From IMG/VR virus record IMGVR_UViG_3300038701_000336, positions 1-37,720 of that record: a DNA stretch of 37,720 nt; one strand, written 5' to 3'. The DNA is from a virus. This document shows positions 7,245 to 15,449 of this stretch, piece by piece. The notes under the pieces are model-generated. The model saw nothing but the letters and a program-made list of their open reading frames with translations. It was not told where the DNA came from and ran no database searches. The stretch's first letter is position 1. Every line of letters starts with the position of its first letter. A program made the position numbers and the translations under genes.

Positions 7245-7826
7245 ATGAACGTACAAGAACTAAAGGACAAGTTAGAAGGGTTTAGACCTTCAATCCTAGT
7301 AAGTGGCAAAGAGATAGATAAAAACGATGAAAACGTAAAAGATTTCATTGAATTGTATTACCAATTAACGGGAAACCGTGTTGGCGAAGGTACGTGTCGA
7401 AATTGTATCTTTGATGCGTACATGGAATTGTCCATGAAAACAGATAAACAACTAAAACAATTAGTTATGCCGAGTAAATACAAGATGCGTGAAGGTAGAG
7501 TAGTGGTTTTTAACAACACGGACTACACTAACGCGAATATGACCGATGATGTTGCATTGGAAATGGTAGGATTCAACGTTAAACACGCTGGAAACTTCAT
7601 TAACGGTGACGAACTTTTAAGCGATTACAAGCCAAAGAAAAAAGCCAAAGCAAAAGAGGTGGTTTCAGAGGTTGAAAGTAGTGTTAAGGTAGATGAAGTT
7701 GAAGCAGATGAACACGATGGTCTAACCTTGGAAGAGGTTAAAGAACTTTACAAAGCAAAAAAAGGCAAAAAGCCGCATTGGAAATGGAGTTACGACACCA
7801 TTTTAGAGAAGTTGAATGAGGATTGA
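7245..7826 (+). CDS. Hypothetical head-region protein with C-terminal helical domain
   Basis: The 193-residue protein has an N-terminal domain with KNVKDFIELYYQLTGNRVGEGTC-type helices, a lysine-rich linker (PKKKAKAKEV, about 130-138) and an acidic stretch. A C-terminal module LTLEEVKELYKAKKGKKPHWKWSYDTI follows, looking like a small SAP/HeH-type helical domain. It overlaps the portal gene by 11 bases. Its position suggests a head or packaging accessory role. No family is assigned with confidence. Confidence 0.75.
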   Translation: MNVQELKDKLEGFRPSILVSGKEIDKNDENVKDFIELYYQLTGNRVGEGTCRNCIFDAYMELSMKTDKQLKQLVMPSKYKMREGRVVVFNNTDYTNANMTDDVALEMVGFNVKHAGNFINGDELLSDYKPKKKAKAKEVVSEVESSVKVDEVEADEHDGLTLEEVKELYKAKKGKKPHWKWSYDTILEKLNED

Positions 7827-9183
7827 TCTGGCTAAAATACAAAAGCGGATAACTCGAAGGGATGACCGCAAGTATGGCATTATCAACTATGATGATGACA
7901 ACGCATACCCACAAAGAACGGTAGATATTGTCAATGGTTCGGGTGTTGCAAAGTCCTGCATTGACATTTTCCAAAAGTTCATTAACGGTGGTGGATTTGT
8001 AACGGGTGGTGACAACTTAGTTAACCCCGATTTGACCACAAATGAACTACTGCGTAAGCATACGATGGACTACGCAAAACATAAGGGTTTCGCTATCCAT
8101 TTCAACTACACGCTTACAGGTGAAGTTGCAAGTGTTGATTATGTTCCTTTCGCTCATTGTCGTTTAGGGGTAAACAAAGACACGAACGAAGTAGACAAGA
8201 TTGCAATTTACGACAATTGGGACAGAGAAAAAAGCAAGAAGGTCAATAAAGATGACATTGATTACATAGATGTTTACGACCCAAGACCAGAGGTTGTAAT
8301 GGGTCAGATAGAAGCGGCAGGTGGTATTGAGCAGTACAAAGGTCAGGTTTACTATCACGGTGAACAGGGTGAGTTGATTTACCCGTTAGCATACTATGAC
8401 AGTGAACTTGAAGATATTGAAACAGACAGTCAAATAAAGCTGTTCAAGTATCGGAACATCTCAGGTAGCTTTATGGCTTCGCATATGCTTGTAAGGTATG
8501 GACAAGCTGAGGGCGGTGGTTACGGTGGTGCAGGAATTGAACCGCCATTAAAAGATGAAGCGAGAGCCGATATATCATTTGAAGAGGATGATATGGTTGA
8601 CAACTTGAAAGAGTTTCAAGGTGCTGAGAACTTCAACCGCATCATGTTGATTGATGCTGAAACACCAGATCAAAAACCAGAACTTGTACCGTTCACTCAT
8701 CAGAATAACGACAAGCTGTTCGAGTACCACGAAACATCCACGCAGAACAACATCAGAAAGGTGTTTGCCATTCCTACTGTATTTCTTGACGCTGTTTCGG
8801 GAAGTCTTGGTTTAAGTAAAGAACTTGAACAAGCGGTTGACTTTTACAACAAGATGACGGTTGATGAACGCGCTATAATTGAGCAATGTTACTCTAAGAT
8901 ATTTCAAGCTGATTACAAGATAAAAGAACTCGTTCTTACTGATGTTGCAGATGTTGACGAAGAAGAAGCGGCAAGACAGAAGATAGCAGATGCACAGGCT
9001 GTGCTTCGTGGTTCGGTTGGTGGTGTTACTGCATTGATAACATTGCAACAATCAATATCAGCAGGAACTACGAGTGTTGGCGCGGGTGTTGCTATGATTA
9101 AAGAAATATACGGATTCACAGAAGAAACAGCTAGAGCGATGCTTGCGGGTGTTGAAGAACAACCAAATCAGATAACAGAATGA
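7816..9183 (+). CDS. Portal protein
   Basis: The 455-residue protein has the architecture of a phage portal: an N-terminal segment with AYPQRTVDIVNGSGVAKSCIDIFQKFI, a beta-rich wing, a long helical stem region (FEYHETSTQNNIRKVFAIPTVFLD at about 300-325) and a C-terminal acidic/helical crown. The stretch NNIRKVFAIPTVFL with the following LGLSKELEQAV is typical of portals of this group. It forms the dodecameric DNA gate at the capsid vertex and binds terminase during packaging. It overlaps its neighbours on both sides. The terminase genes are unusually distant, near 27.9-29.5 kb. Confidence 0.85.
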   Translation: MRIDLAKIQKRITRRDDRKYGIINYDDDNAYPQRTVDIVNGSGVAKSCIDIFQKFINGGGFVTGGDNLVNPDLTTNELLRKHTMDYAKHKGFAIHFNYTLTGEVASVDYVPFAHCRLGVNKDTNEVDKIAIYDNWDREKSKKVNKDDIDYIDVYDPRPEVVMGQIEAAGGIEQYKGQVYYHGEQGELIYPLAYYDSELEDIETDSQIKLFKYRNISGSFMASHMLVRYGQAEGGGYGGAGIEPPLKDEARADISFEEDDMVDNLKEFQGAENFNRIMLIDAETPDQKPELVPFTHQNNDKLFEYHETSTQNNIRKVFAIPTVFLDAVSGSLGLSKELEQAVDFYNKMTVDERAIIEQCYSKIFQADYKIKELVLTDVADVDEEEAARQKIADAQAVLRGSVGGVTALITLQQSISAGTTSVGAGVAMIKEIYGFTEETARAMLAGVEEQPNQITE

Positions 9184-9695
9184 ACAGACTGATAAGCATA
9201 ACAGATTTCACAAACAACAAGTACGTTAGTCAGAACTTGGATGAACGAGACATTGACCCTGTTATTGACGAGGCGCAGGAGTTTGATTTGAAACCCGTAC
9301 TTGGCCGCGAGTTGTATTTAGACTTCATCAATAACGTAACGGTAACTAAATACGATGAGTTACTGAACGGTAAGACTTACACGCCAACGGGCTACACTAG
9401 CGCGGTTCGTTTTGAAGGCGTTAAAGAAGTATTAAAGTATTACGTGTACGCGCGTATGGTTGTTTTGGACGGTGTTAAGAATACAAATTCGGGGTTCGTG
9501 CAAAAGACCTTAGAGAACAGCGAAAGGTTAAGTGGAACACAACGCACGCAAATGATAGCGCAGGCAAGAAGCGGAGCGAAAGCACACGAAGATGAAATGA
9601 TTTTCTTCTTGAATAACTTTTATACGGATTACCCACTATGGCAATGTAGTCTTAGAAAAAATCAAGGTTTCGGATTTAGAATGAGAGCAGTATGA
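9180..9695 (+). CDS. Head-tail connector-like protein (DUF6712-like)
   Basis: The 171-residue protein is mostly helical: IDPVIDEAQEFDLKPVLGRELYLDF near residues 27-50 and VKEVLKYYVYARMVVLDGV near 81-99. This pattern recurs directly after portal genes in Bacteroidota phages and resembles gp6/gp15-type head completion proteins that dock under the portal. The gene overlaps the portal stop by four bases (ATGA) and the next gene by four. The assignment is from pattern and synteny. Confidence 0.65.
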   Translation: MNRLISITDFTNNKYVSQNLDERDIDPVIDEAQEFDLKPVLGRELYLDFINNVTVTKYDELLNGKTYTPTGYTSAVRFEGVKEVLKYYVYARMVVLDGVKNTNSGFVQKTLENSERLSGTQRTQMIAQARSGAKAHEDEMIFFLNNFYTDYPLWQCSLRKNQGFGFRMRAV

Positions 9696-10459
9696 GTGTA
9701 TTTAGCGAATTAGATAACATGGTATTGAGGGAAACCTCAAACCCACCATTAACAACCAAAGGTTCAGAACTCACCTTTGAGCAAATGGACGCGCGAATAA
9801 TTGCAATGTATGACGTTGTTCAAAGCATTGTAAGTGGTGTTAATGTAACGGCATACGATGCTGGAACTACTTACGATAAGTTTGATTCTGACATTACAAA
9901 AAGGTATGCAAGTTATGATAGTCGTATTTGGGAGGCGGCATACGTTGGTTCACCTAGTACGTTTTCAGGTCAAACGCCAGAAGAAGGTGTTTATTGGACT
10001 CAGGTCACGTTAGCCGAGTTGATGCCTAACATTCTACCGTTAGCAAACTTTGCAACACACATATCAAACACTAATAACGCTTGTCCTACTTATTGCGCTA
10101 AGTTAACTATTCCGAGTGCAGACGTATTGCAACTAAACTCAACGCCTCAAACTATTGTTGCAGCGCAAGGAGCAGGAACTATAATTGAGGTTATTAGCGC
10201 GAGCGTTAAGATGGTTTACAATTCAGCAGCTTATGCCACAAACACAGATCTTCAGTTAATGACAAGCGGTGGCAATATTAATTTAGCTAGAAACACAGAG
10301 ATTCTTTTGTCAACATCTGATAAAATAAGGTCTTTTGCAATAACGGAAGGTGATATAATTGAAAATACTGCTTTAGTAGTTACTACACGAACAGGAAATC
10401 CAACAGCGGGCGATTCAGACATTACCGTGTACGTGCTTTACAGAATAATCAACGTTTAA
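9692..10459 (+). CDS. Virion structural protein, unknown
   Basis: The 255-residue protein is rich in T, S, A and beta-forming residues. The part around 58-105 (TYDKFDSDITKRYASYDSRIWEA, then GQTPEEGVYWTQV) resembles small carbohydrate-binding modules found in phage adhesion proteins. The C-terminal half (from about 130) is a beta domain. It follows the connector gene with a four-base overlap and ends the head operon. A decoration or fibre role is possible but not shown. Confidence 0.65.
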   Translation: MSVFSELDNMVLRETSNPPLTTKGSELTFEQMDARIIAMYDVVQSIVSGVNVTAYDAGTTYDKFDSDITKRYASYDSRIWEAAYVGSPSTFSGQTPEEGVYWTQVTLAELMPNILPLANFATHISNTNNACPTYCAKLTIPSADVLQLNSTPQTIVAAQGAGTIIEVISASVKMVYNSAAYATNTDLQLMTSGGNINLARNTEILLSTSDKIRSFAITEGDIIENTALVVTTRTGNPTAGDSDITVYVLYRIINV

Positions 10460-10500
10460 TACAAACCGTCAAGCATTGGAACTGCAAGACAAAAAGAGAC

Positions 10501-10806
10501 ATGAAAGCAGATATGAACTTACAGGACTACATTAGCGAAATATTAGTAGCTGGGGGCGGTGTTGCAACAACTGTTACGGCTTACGTACAAGGTAAAAAGA
10601 ACGCTAAATCAACCGAACTTGACAATGTAGCAAAAGCGATAACTATTTGGCAGGACACGGCTAGGTCGTTGCAAGATGAACTTTCAAATGTTCAAGAAGA
10701 ACTTAAAGTTATTCGTCAGAATCATGAAGATTGTGAGAATAGCAAGAAGCGATTAGAACAGAAGGTTGAGGAAATGGACAAGCGTATTTGCGACCTTGGC
10801 AAGTAA
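10501..10806 (+). CDS. Small membrane-anchored coiled-coil protein (lysis-associated?)
   Basis: The 101-residue protein has one hydrophobic segment (about residues 12-30, ISEILVAGGGVATTVTAYV). A long charged coiled coil follows (about 45-98, with heptads such as LQDELSNVQEELKVIRQN). One helix plus coiled coil near endolysin genes suggests a holin-, spanin- or anchor-type protein. The first ATG at 10501 is used; MNLQ at 10513 is an alternative. It lies in a small run ahead of the metallophosphoesterase and amidase genes. Confidence 0.65.
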   Translation: MKADMNLQDYISEILVAGGGVATTVTAYVQGKKNAKSTELDNVAKAITIWQDTARSLQDELSNVQEELKVIRQNHEDCENSKKRLEQKVEEMDKRICDLGK

Positions 10807-10882
10807 GAAAGTCTGGTGCAAAGTCCGACCCGTAGAATGTTCAAAGCATTGCATCAGAACAGGACAATGTGATAGTAAAGGA

Positions 10883-10917
10883 TAATTCGTAATTTGCAAA
10901 TCGCGATACGCGAATTA
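10883..10917. promoter_or_regulatory. Nested palindromes upstream of 10928 gene
   Basis: TAATTCG (10883-10889) and CGAATTA (10911-10917) form an outer inverted repeat. Inside it lie TTTGCAAA (10893-10900) and TCGCGA (10901-10906). The cluster ends 11 bases before the ATG at 10928. It may be an operator or a leader hairpin. The rest of the gap 10807-10882 shows no clear feature. Confidence 0.4.
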
Positions 10918-10927
10918 AAAACACAAC

Positions 10928-11128
10928 ATGAGCGCATACCACGACAATCAAGGCATCAGAGAAGCGATTGACCGCATACTTAGACGCAACGCTAAACGGC
11001 AAGCTAATCAAGGATTGGAAACCACAGACGAACAGAAGGAACGTGACGCGAGAGAATGGCAAAACGATCTAATCCAAATCTCAAAGCTAGATAAGGACTT
11101 TGCAGATACATTGCACGTTGAGGAATAA
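10928..11128 (+). CDS. Hypothetical small charged protein
   Basis: The 66-residue protein is hydrophilic and helical (GIREAIDRILRRNAKRQ; DEQKERDAREWQNDLIQ). No signal peptide or membrane segment is present and no family is recognised. It is separated from the next gene by 13 bases and probably belongs to the operon with the metallophosphoesterase. Codon use matches neighbours. Confidence 0.6.
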   Translation: MSAYHDNQGIREAIDRILRRNAKRQANQGLETTDEQKERDAREWQNDLIQISKLDKDFADTLHVEE

Positions 11129-11141
11129 CTAAAACCAAAAC

Positions 11142-12170
11142 ATGGGAAACCGAACTGTAAAAGGTCAAATTGTACTTGAATACCTGAACGATGAAGTAAC
11201 TAAAGACCTTCCAAGTAAGTCACTTGCACAATTGATTTACAAGAAAAACAAAAAGGTTTTTAAAGACGTTGAAAACGCACGAGACATTGTAAGGTATTAT
11301 CGGGGACAAAAAGGAGATGAAAACAGAAAGCGTTCTGGGGCTAAAAAGTTCTCTACTGAAAAAGCACAACACGCTAAATCGTTAGGAGTTTCAAACCCTT
11401 TCGGACTTCCAGAAACAGATGAAGAGGAGTGGCCTCCTTTTGAATTGCCAAAGGGAGCGACTAGAATACTTCTGCTATCTGACATTCACGTACCTTATCA
11501 CAACATTCAATCGTTAACCGTTGCTATCAAATATGGCAAGGAAAAGAAATGTAACGCGGTTGTGTTAAACGGTGACACGTTGGATTGTTACGCACTTAGC
11601 CGATACGAAAAAGACCCACGAAAAAGAAAGTTCAGCGAAGAATTAGAATCATGCCGAGAACTATTGGGAATACTTCAAAAAGAACTTCAATGCCCTATAT
11701 ATTTCAAGTTAGGAAACCACGAAGAAAGGTATGAAGCATACCTAAGAACTAAAGCACCCGAACTACTTGGAACATCAGAGTTCACGTTAGACACTTTGCT
11801 AAAGTTCGGTCAATACGGATGCACGTTAATACAAGACAAGCGAATAATCAAAGCTGGACGGTTGAACATCTTACACGGTCACGAGTTCGGGCGTTCGGTA
11901 TTCAGTCCTGTTAATCCTGCGAGAGGTTACTACATGAGGGCTAAAGCTTCTGTTATCTGTGGTCACAACCATCAAACATCAGAACATACTGAAAACAACT
12001 TAGAAGGAAAGATTGTGACAACATGGTCAACGGGTTGCCTTTGCGAAATGCACCCGCAATACATGCCGATTAACAAGTGGAATCATGGCTTTGCGTTTGT
12101 CGATGTTGACCCGTCAGATGGTAGTTACGAGGTAGATAACTTTAGAATTATTGACGGTAGGTTACGATGA
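11142..12170 (+). CDS. Calcineurin-like metallophosphoesterase
   Basis: The 342-residue protein carries the full metallophosphoesterase motif set: DIH at 114-116, GDTLD at 144-148, GNHE at 191-194, LHGHE at 244-248 and GHNH at 274-277, which coordinate two metal ions. An N-terminal extension of about 105 residues is basic and helical (YKKNKKVFKDV, RSGAKKFST), perhaps a DNA-binding part. Such enzymes in phages include nucleic-acid phosphodiesterases and phosphatases; the substrate is not predictable. It overlaps the amidase gene by four bases. Confidence 0.9.
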   Translation: MGNRTVKGQIVLEYLNDEVTKDLPSKSLAQLIYKKNKKVFKDVENARDIVRYYRGQKGDENRKRSGAKKFSTEKAQHAKSLGVSNPFGLPETDEEEWPPFELPKGATRILLLSDIHVPYHNIQSLTVAIKYGKEKKCNAVVLNGDTLDCYALSRYEKDPRKRKFSEELESCRELLGILQKELQCPIYFKLGNHEERYEAYLRTKAPELLGTSEFTLDTLLKFGQYGCTLIQDKRIIKAGRLNILHGHEFGRSVFSPVNPARGYYMRAKASVICGHNHQTSEHTENNLEGKIVTTWSTGCLCEMHPQYMPINKWNHGFAFVDVDPSDGSYEVDNFRIIDGRLR

Positions 12171-12577
12171 GAGATATTGACAAAATAATAGTTCATTGTT
12201 CAGCAACTCCCGAAGGACGCGATGTTTCGATTGACGAAATACGCGATTGGCACGTTAACGGTAATGGATGGTCGGACATTGGTTATCAATGGGTAATAAC
12301 GTTAGACGGTAGCATTGAAAAAGGAAGACCCGAAAGTAGGTCAGGCGCACACGCTAAAGGGCATAACAGCCGTTCTATTGGCGTTTGTTACGTTGGCGGT
12401 GTAGATAGTGATATGAAACCAAAAGACACACGCACAGGCGCTCAAAAAGAAGCGTTGAGATGCTTGTTGATTGACTTATTAGGCCGATACCCGAACGCTG
12501 AAATCATTGGTCACAGAGATATAAGTTCTAAGGCTTGTCCATCGTTTGACGCAAAAACAGAATACTTAACTTTGTAA
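12167..12577 (+). CDS. N-acetylmuramoyl-L-alanine amidase (endolysin)
   Basis: The 136-residue single-domain amidase_2 enzyme is close in size to T7 lysozyme. The zinc ligands are His10 (IIVHCSAT), His116 (IIGHRD) and Cys124 (KACPSFD), with Tyr40 in the SDIGYQWVI segment as the expected catalytic tyrosine. It cleaves the amide bond between N-acetylmuramate and L-alanine for host lysis. There is no signal peptide, so it needs a holin or another exit route. Small membrane proteins at 10501 and 14525 are candidate partners. Confidence 0.93.
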   Translation: MRDIDKIIVHCSATPEGRDVSIDEIRDWHVNGNGWSDIGYQWVITLDGSIEKGRPESRSGAHAKGHNSRSIGVCYVGGVDSDMKPKDTRTGAQKEALRCLLIDLLGRYPNAEIIGHRDISSKACPSFDAKTEYLTL

Positions 12578-12578
12578 C

Positions 12579-12944
12579 ATGGCAATAGTAAGGAAATCAG
12601 ATAACGTAATTGAATTGACCATTAACGGTTCAGATGGTAACCCTATCACTATAACAGGAATGACAAATCTTGAAGTGGTCGCTTATCAACTGCCGAAAAC
12701 AATCATTCAAAGATGGCTGTTAAGTGATGCTGAAATCACAATTGAAAACGATGCGGGGGGTGTTGTTTCGGTCAACTTCGATAGGGCTAACACCAAACTG
12801 TTAAACTTCAAAATTGACAATTGCAAACTTGAAGTTATTGCATCGTTTACAGATGCGAACTTTGCAGACAACATCAGACGCGAAGTTGACACGGACATTG
12901 AACTGACATTTGTTGAGGACAGCCCAACTGCATACGAAACATGA
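12579..12944 (+). CDS. Probable tail/baseplate structural protein
   Basis: The 121-residue all-beta protein opens with DNVIELTINGSDGNPITITGMTNLEV, a pattern like the N-terminal domain of baseplate upper/fibre anchor proteins. It overlaps the large adhesin gene by four bases, so it is probably an adaptor or partner of that fibre. The family is not certain. Confidence 0.6.
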   Translation: MAIVRKSDNVIELTINGSDGNPITITGMTNLEVVAYQLPKTIIQRWLLSDAEITIENDAGGVVSVNFDRANTKLLNFKIDNCKLEVIASFTDANFADNIRREVDTDIELTFVEDSPTAYET

Positions 12945-14338
12945 TAACAGCAACGGCAACATTACGTAGTTCAATAAGTGTAACAGCAACGCTTAAAAGC
13001 ACTCAGGTAGGTAGTTGTCCAGATGCAACGGTTCAAGTTAACGGTGTAGATGTTGACACGGTTGCAAGTGGTGGCACATACGACCAAGCGATTCACGATA
13101 GCGCGGGGGCTGATGTTGGAACGGATGCAAATCCTTCTGTTGTTGGTGATGCTACGGTTGAAAATAGTGATTCGAGTTATTCGGAAACGGTCAAAGCTGA
13201 GGGTAATTTGGTGTTACCAAACATTACTTTCACAGATAGTGATGGCTCAACTTCTAGTGTTCCAAGTGTTCAAGACATTACGGCTACGCCTTGCGTAGCA
13301 TCAGGAGGTTCAATATCCGTAGCATTATCCGATAGTTCACCATCAGTAGGAGACACCATTACAATCACAGCAACAGCTTCGGATTTTACACCTGACAGCT
13401 ATTTGTATTTTGCTTACGACGAAGCGACCAACGAACTTACATTTATTGCGGAACAGGCGAGTAACATAGCGAATTGGACAATCAGCATAGATCAAGGAGA
13501 GCATATTGTTTACGTACTAGGTGTTGAAAACGGAACGCCTGACGACATTACAGCGTTTGGTACTGCAACAGTTGATATTCAAAGTGGTTTTTTACTTGAT
13601 GTGGTAAGTATTCAAGGTGTAGCGTTTAGTACGAGACGATTAAAATCTTCAATAACAACATCATGTTTCGTAAGGCGTTCATTAGATAACTCACAAGATA
13701 CATTCGGCTATATAGGCGAAGATTTGGACGAGGCGGCAGTATTAGATTTTGTTGGGGCTGGCAACGGGTTTCAGCTTACGCTATACGACCAAAACGGAAG
13801 CAATGATGCTACACAGCCATCGGCATCATTACAGCCACAATTGGTAATATCAGGAACAGTCCAAAAAATCAACGGAAAACCTGCTATCTATGTTGACGAG
13901 TATTACATGGATTTCACGCCAATATCAGTAGAATGGGCGTTTATTGTAGCGCAACGTACAGGTGCTAATAATGCAGTTGACTGCGTTGTTGGGGGGAGTG
14001 CTTCATTTATAGGCTGGGGCGGCAGCATAGGTGCTATAAACGGCATTTACATATATGACGGAATTTCTACGTTTCTCAATAGCGGAATTGATGATACAAA
14101 TGCACATCAGATGTCTGCAAAGTTTGACTCATCAGCACAATTATGGGTAGATGGGGTTTTAACTGGAACTGCAAATGTACCGTCTGCAACGGTTTCTAGA
14201 ATTGGTGCAAGAACGGTGAATGAAGCCACTAATAGTCTACGCGGACTAATCGGTGAAATTATACTTACAACAGACGATCAAGCATCAAATCGTTCAACTA
14301 TTGAATCAAATCAATCAACCTATTGGGGAACGCCATGA
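12941..14338 (+). CDS. Tail fibre/adhesin with arabinofuranosidase-like and LamG-like domains
   Basis: The 465-residue protein has an N-terminal Thr/Ser/Ala-rich beta region, an Ig/PKD-like domain near 125-205 (SVALSDSSPSVGDTITITAT) and a C-terminal part from about 215. The segment AFSTRRLKSS, CFVRRSLDNSQDTFGY, FVGAGNGFQLTLYDQNGSN and the later NGKPAIY is typical of alpha-L-arabinofuranosidase B catalytic-like domains in phage adhesins. The concanavalin/LamG-like end (SAKFDSSAQLWVDG, LRGLIGEIILTTD) suggests glycan binding. It probably recognises a host surface polysaccharide and may cut it. The gene overlaps both neighbours. Confidence 0.75.
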   Translation: MITATATLRSSISVTATLKSTQVGSCPDATVQVNGVDVDTVASGGTYDQAIHDSAGADVGTDANPSVVGDATVENSDSSYSETVKAEGNLVLPNITFTDSDGSTSSVPSVQDITATPCVASGGSISVALSDSSPSVGDTITITATASDFTPDSYLYFAYDEATNELTFIAEQASNIANWTISIDQGEHIVYVLGVENGTPDDITAFGTATVDIQSGFLLDVVSIQGVAFSTRRLKSSITTSCFVRRSLDNSQDTFGYIGEDLDEAAVLDFVGAGNGFQLTLYDQNGSNDATQPSASLQPQLVISGTVQKINGKPAIYVDEYYMDFTPISVEWAFIVAQRTGANNAVDCVVGGSASFIGWGGSIGAINGIYIYDGISTFLNSGIDDTNAHQMSAKFDSSAQLWVDGVLTGTANVPSATVSRIGARTVNEATNSLRGLIGEIILTTDDQASNRSTIESNQSTYWGTP

Positions 14339-14535
14339 TTTTACAATTTGACACACAGCAAGAAGCAGACGAGCGTAATAAGTTTGAGGCGTTTAAACGA
14401 GGATGTCAAACACCTACTGTTTTCTGGTGGAAACGCGCAGAATTGAACGAAAATTCAGGTAAGTGGGAACTTGATGTAGGCGATGGTGATGGATTGACGG
14501 ATGAAGAACTTGCAATGGCGATTGATGAAGATTGA
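14335..14535 (+). CDS. Hypothetical small acidic protein
   Basis: The 66-residue protein starts at the ATG overlapping the adhesin stop (ATGA at 14335-14338). A start 12 bases earlier is possible but would lengthen the overlap. It contains FWWKRAEL in the middle and an acidic end (DVGDGDGLTDEELAMAIDED). Proteins like this follow fibre genes in several phages and may act in fibre assembly. No family is recognised. Confidence 0.6.
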   Translation: MILQFDTQQEADERNKFEAFKRGCQTPTVFWWKRAELNENSGKWELDVGDGDGLTDEELAMAIDED

Positions 14536-15172
14536 CGCAAAAGTCATAATGATTCTTTCGCTGATTTGCGTGATTGCGTTTCTCATTTTGCGTAATGGGT
14601 GCAACCGTCAAGATGTTGGCAATATTGACATTGAGGCTCTGTATGATAGTCTTGAGCGCGTTATAGTTTCGGAATTACCACCACCAGACACGATTGAAGT
14701 TGAAAAAGATGTGATTCGATGGTTACCATCTGCAACGGTTTACGATACAATCTACGTTGACGGTGTAACGAAATACGTCTATAATGACGCGCCAATAGAC
14801 ACGGCAGCGATTCTAAGCCACTATTTAACGCAAGCTGTCACATATATCGACACGATTCGAGATAGTAGCTTACAGGCCGTTATACGAGACACTATATTTA
14901 GAAACAAGATAGTAGGTAGGGGGTTTGGTTATAAGCTATTGCAACCAACTACAATCAAGAAAATTGACAATAGAGATAAGTTCCAACTCATTGCATCATT
15001 CCAAGCGGGTGGAGGTATGACTTATGCCAACACTCCGAGCGCTTTACACGTTGGCGCAGACTTAGGTTTGAAGTTCAAAAACGGCACTTACATGAGTATC
15101 GGTTACATGGCGGGAACTTCGCACTACGCTACGCTAAGAGTAGGTCAGGTTATCCGACTGAAAAAGCGTTAA
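14525..15172 (+). CDS. Membrane-anchored protein, spanin-like
   Basis: The protein has about 215 residues. One transmembrane helix sits near the N terminus (about 7-23, VIMILSLICVIAFLILR). The following part is predicted to lie outside the membrane, with a helical stretch and a C-terminal beta-rich domain (GRGFGYKLLQP, GADLGLKFKNGTYMSIGYMAGTSHY). N-in topology next to endolysin and fibre genes suggests an inner-membrane spanin or phage-encoded envelope protein. The ATG at 14525 is preferred over 14501 because it reduces overlap with the preceding gene. It is convergent with the minus-strand regulator-like gene and overlaps it by 23 bases. Confidence 0.6.
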   Translation: MKIDAKVIMILSLICVIAFLILRNGCNRQDVGNIDIEALYDSLERVIVSELPPPDTIEVEKDVIRWLPSATVYDTIYVDGVTKYVYNDAPIDTAAILSHYLTQAVTYIDTIRDSSLQAVIRDTIFRNKIVGRGFGYKLLQPTTIKKIDNRDKFQLIASFQAGGGMTYANTPSALHVGADLGLKFKNGTYMSIGYMAGTSHYATLRVGQVIRLKKR

Positions 15173-15380
15173 GTATTTCCTTGTAAAGAAACATCAACTC
15201 AGCATCAAAGCATTTGTATTTCTCAAAACGCTGAATAGTTTTCAAACTTCTACCCGTTAAACGCGACATTTCAGATTGAGACATTTTTGACCTACGTAGT
15301 GATGTCAGGTCTTGAACTTTTCCGCACCAATGAAGCATAAAATCAGCCTTAATCACCTCAATATCAATATGTTTCTCCAT
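15150..15380 (-). CDS. XRE/Cro-like helix-turn-helix protein
   Basis: The 76-residue protein carries SLRRSKMSQSEMSRLTGRSLKTIQRFEKYK (about residues 27-56), the five-helix XRE pattern in which SQSEMSRLTGRSLKTIQRFE is the helix-turn-helix. It is probably a transcriptional repressor or activator. It is transcribed in the same direction as the integron-like cassettes and lies just beyond the last attC-like site. Whether it belongs to a cassette is unclear, because no complete attC follows it. Its 3' end overlaps the spanin-like gene. Confidence 0.8.
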   Translation of the reverse strand: MEKHIDIEVIKADFMLHWCGKVQDLTSLRRSKMSQSEMSRLTGRSLKTIQRFEKYKCFDAELMFLYKEILNAFSVG

Positions 15381-15411
15381 GCGTCAAATTTGTCGTTAAG
15401 TTTAGCAATAA

Positions 15412-15449
15412 GTTGTGGTGCATTAAAACGTCCGCTTCGCCACCACAAC
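15412..15449 (-). other. Terminal 38-base mini-cassette or attC remnant
   Basis: CACCACAAC (15441-15449) and GTTGTGGTG (15412-15420) face each other around 20 bases with no ORF. They match as the two ends of one cassette, but the L'-R' half expected further left is missing. It marks the distal end of the array. Confidence 0.5.

Noticed and set aside
7738-9119. Minus-strand open frames inside the portal and head genes
   Set aside because: They are mirror frames of well-supported plus-strand genes and have no start signals or family features of their own.
9180-9695. Tyrosine recombinase or integrase anywhere in the window
   Set aside because: No protein shows the R...HxxR...Y catalytic pattern. 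IntI or a phage integrase could lie outside the window.
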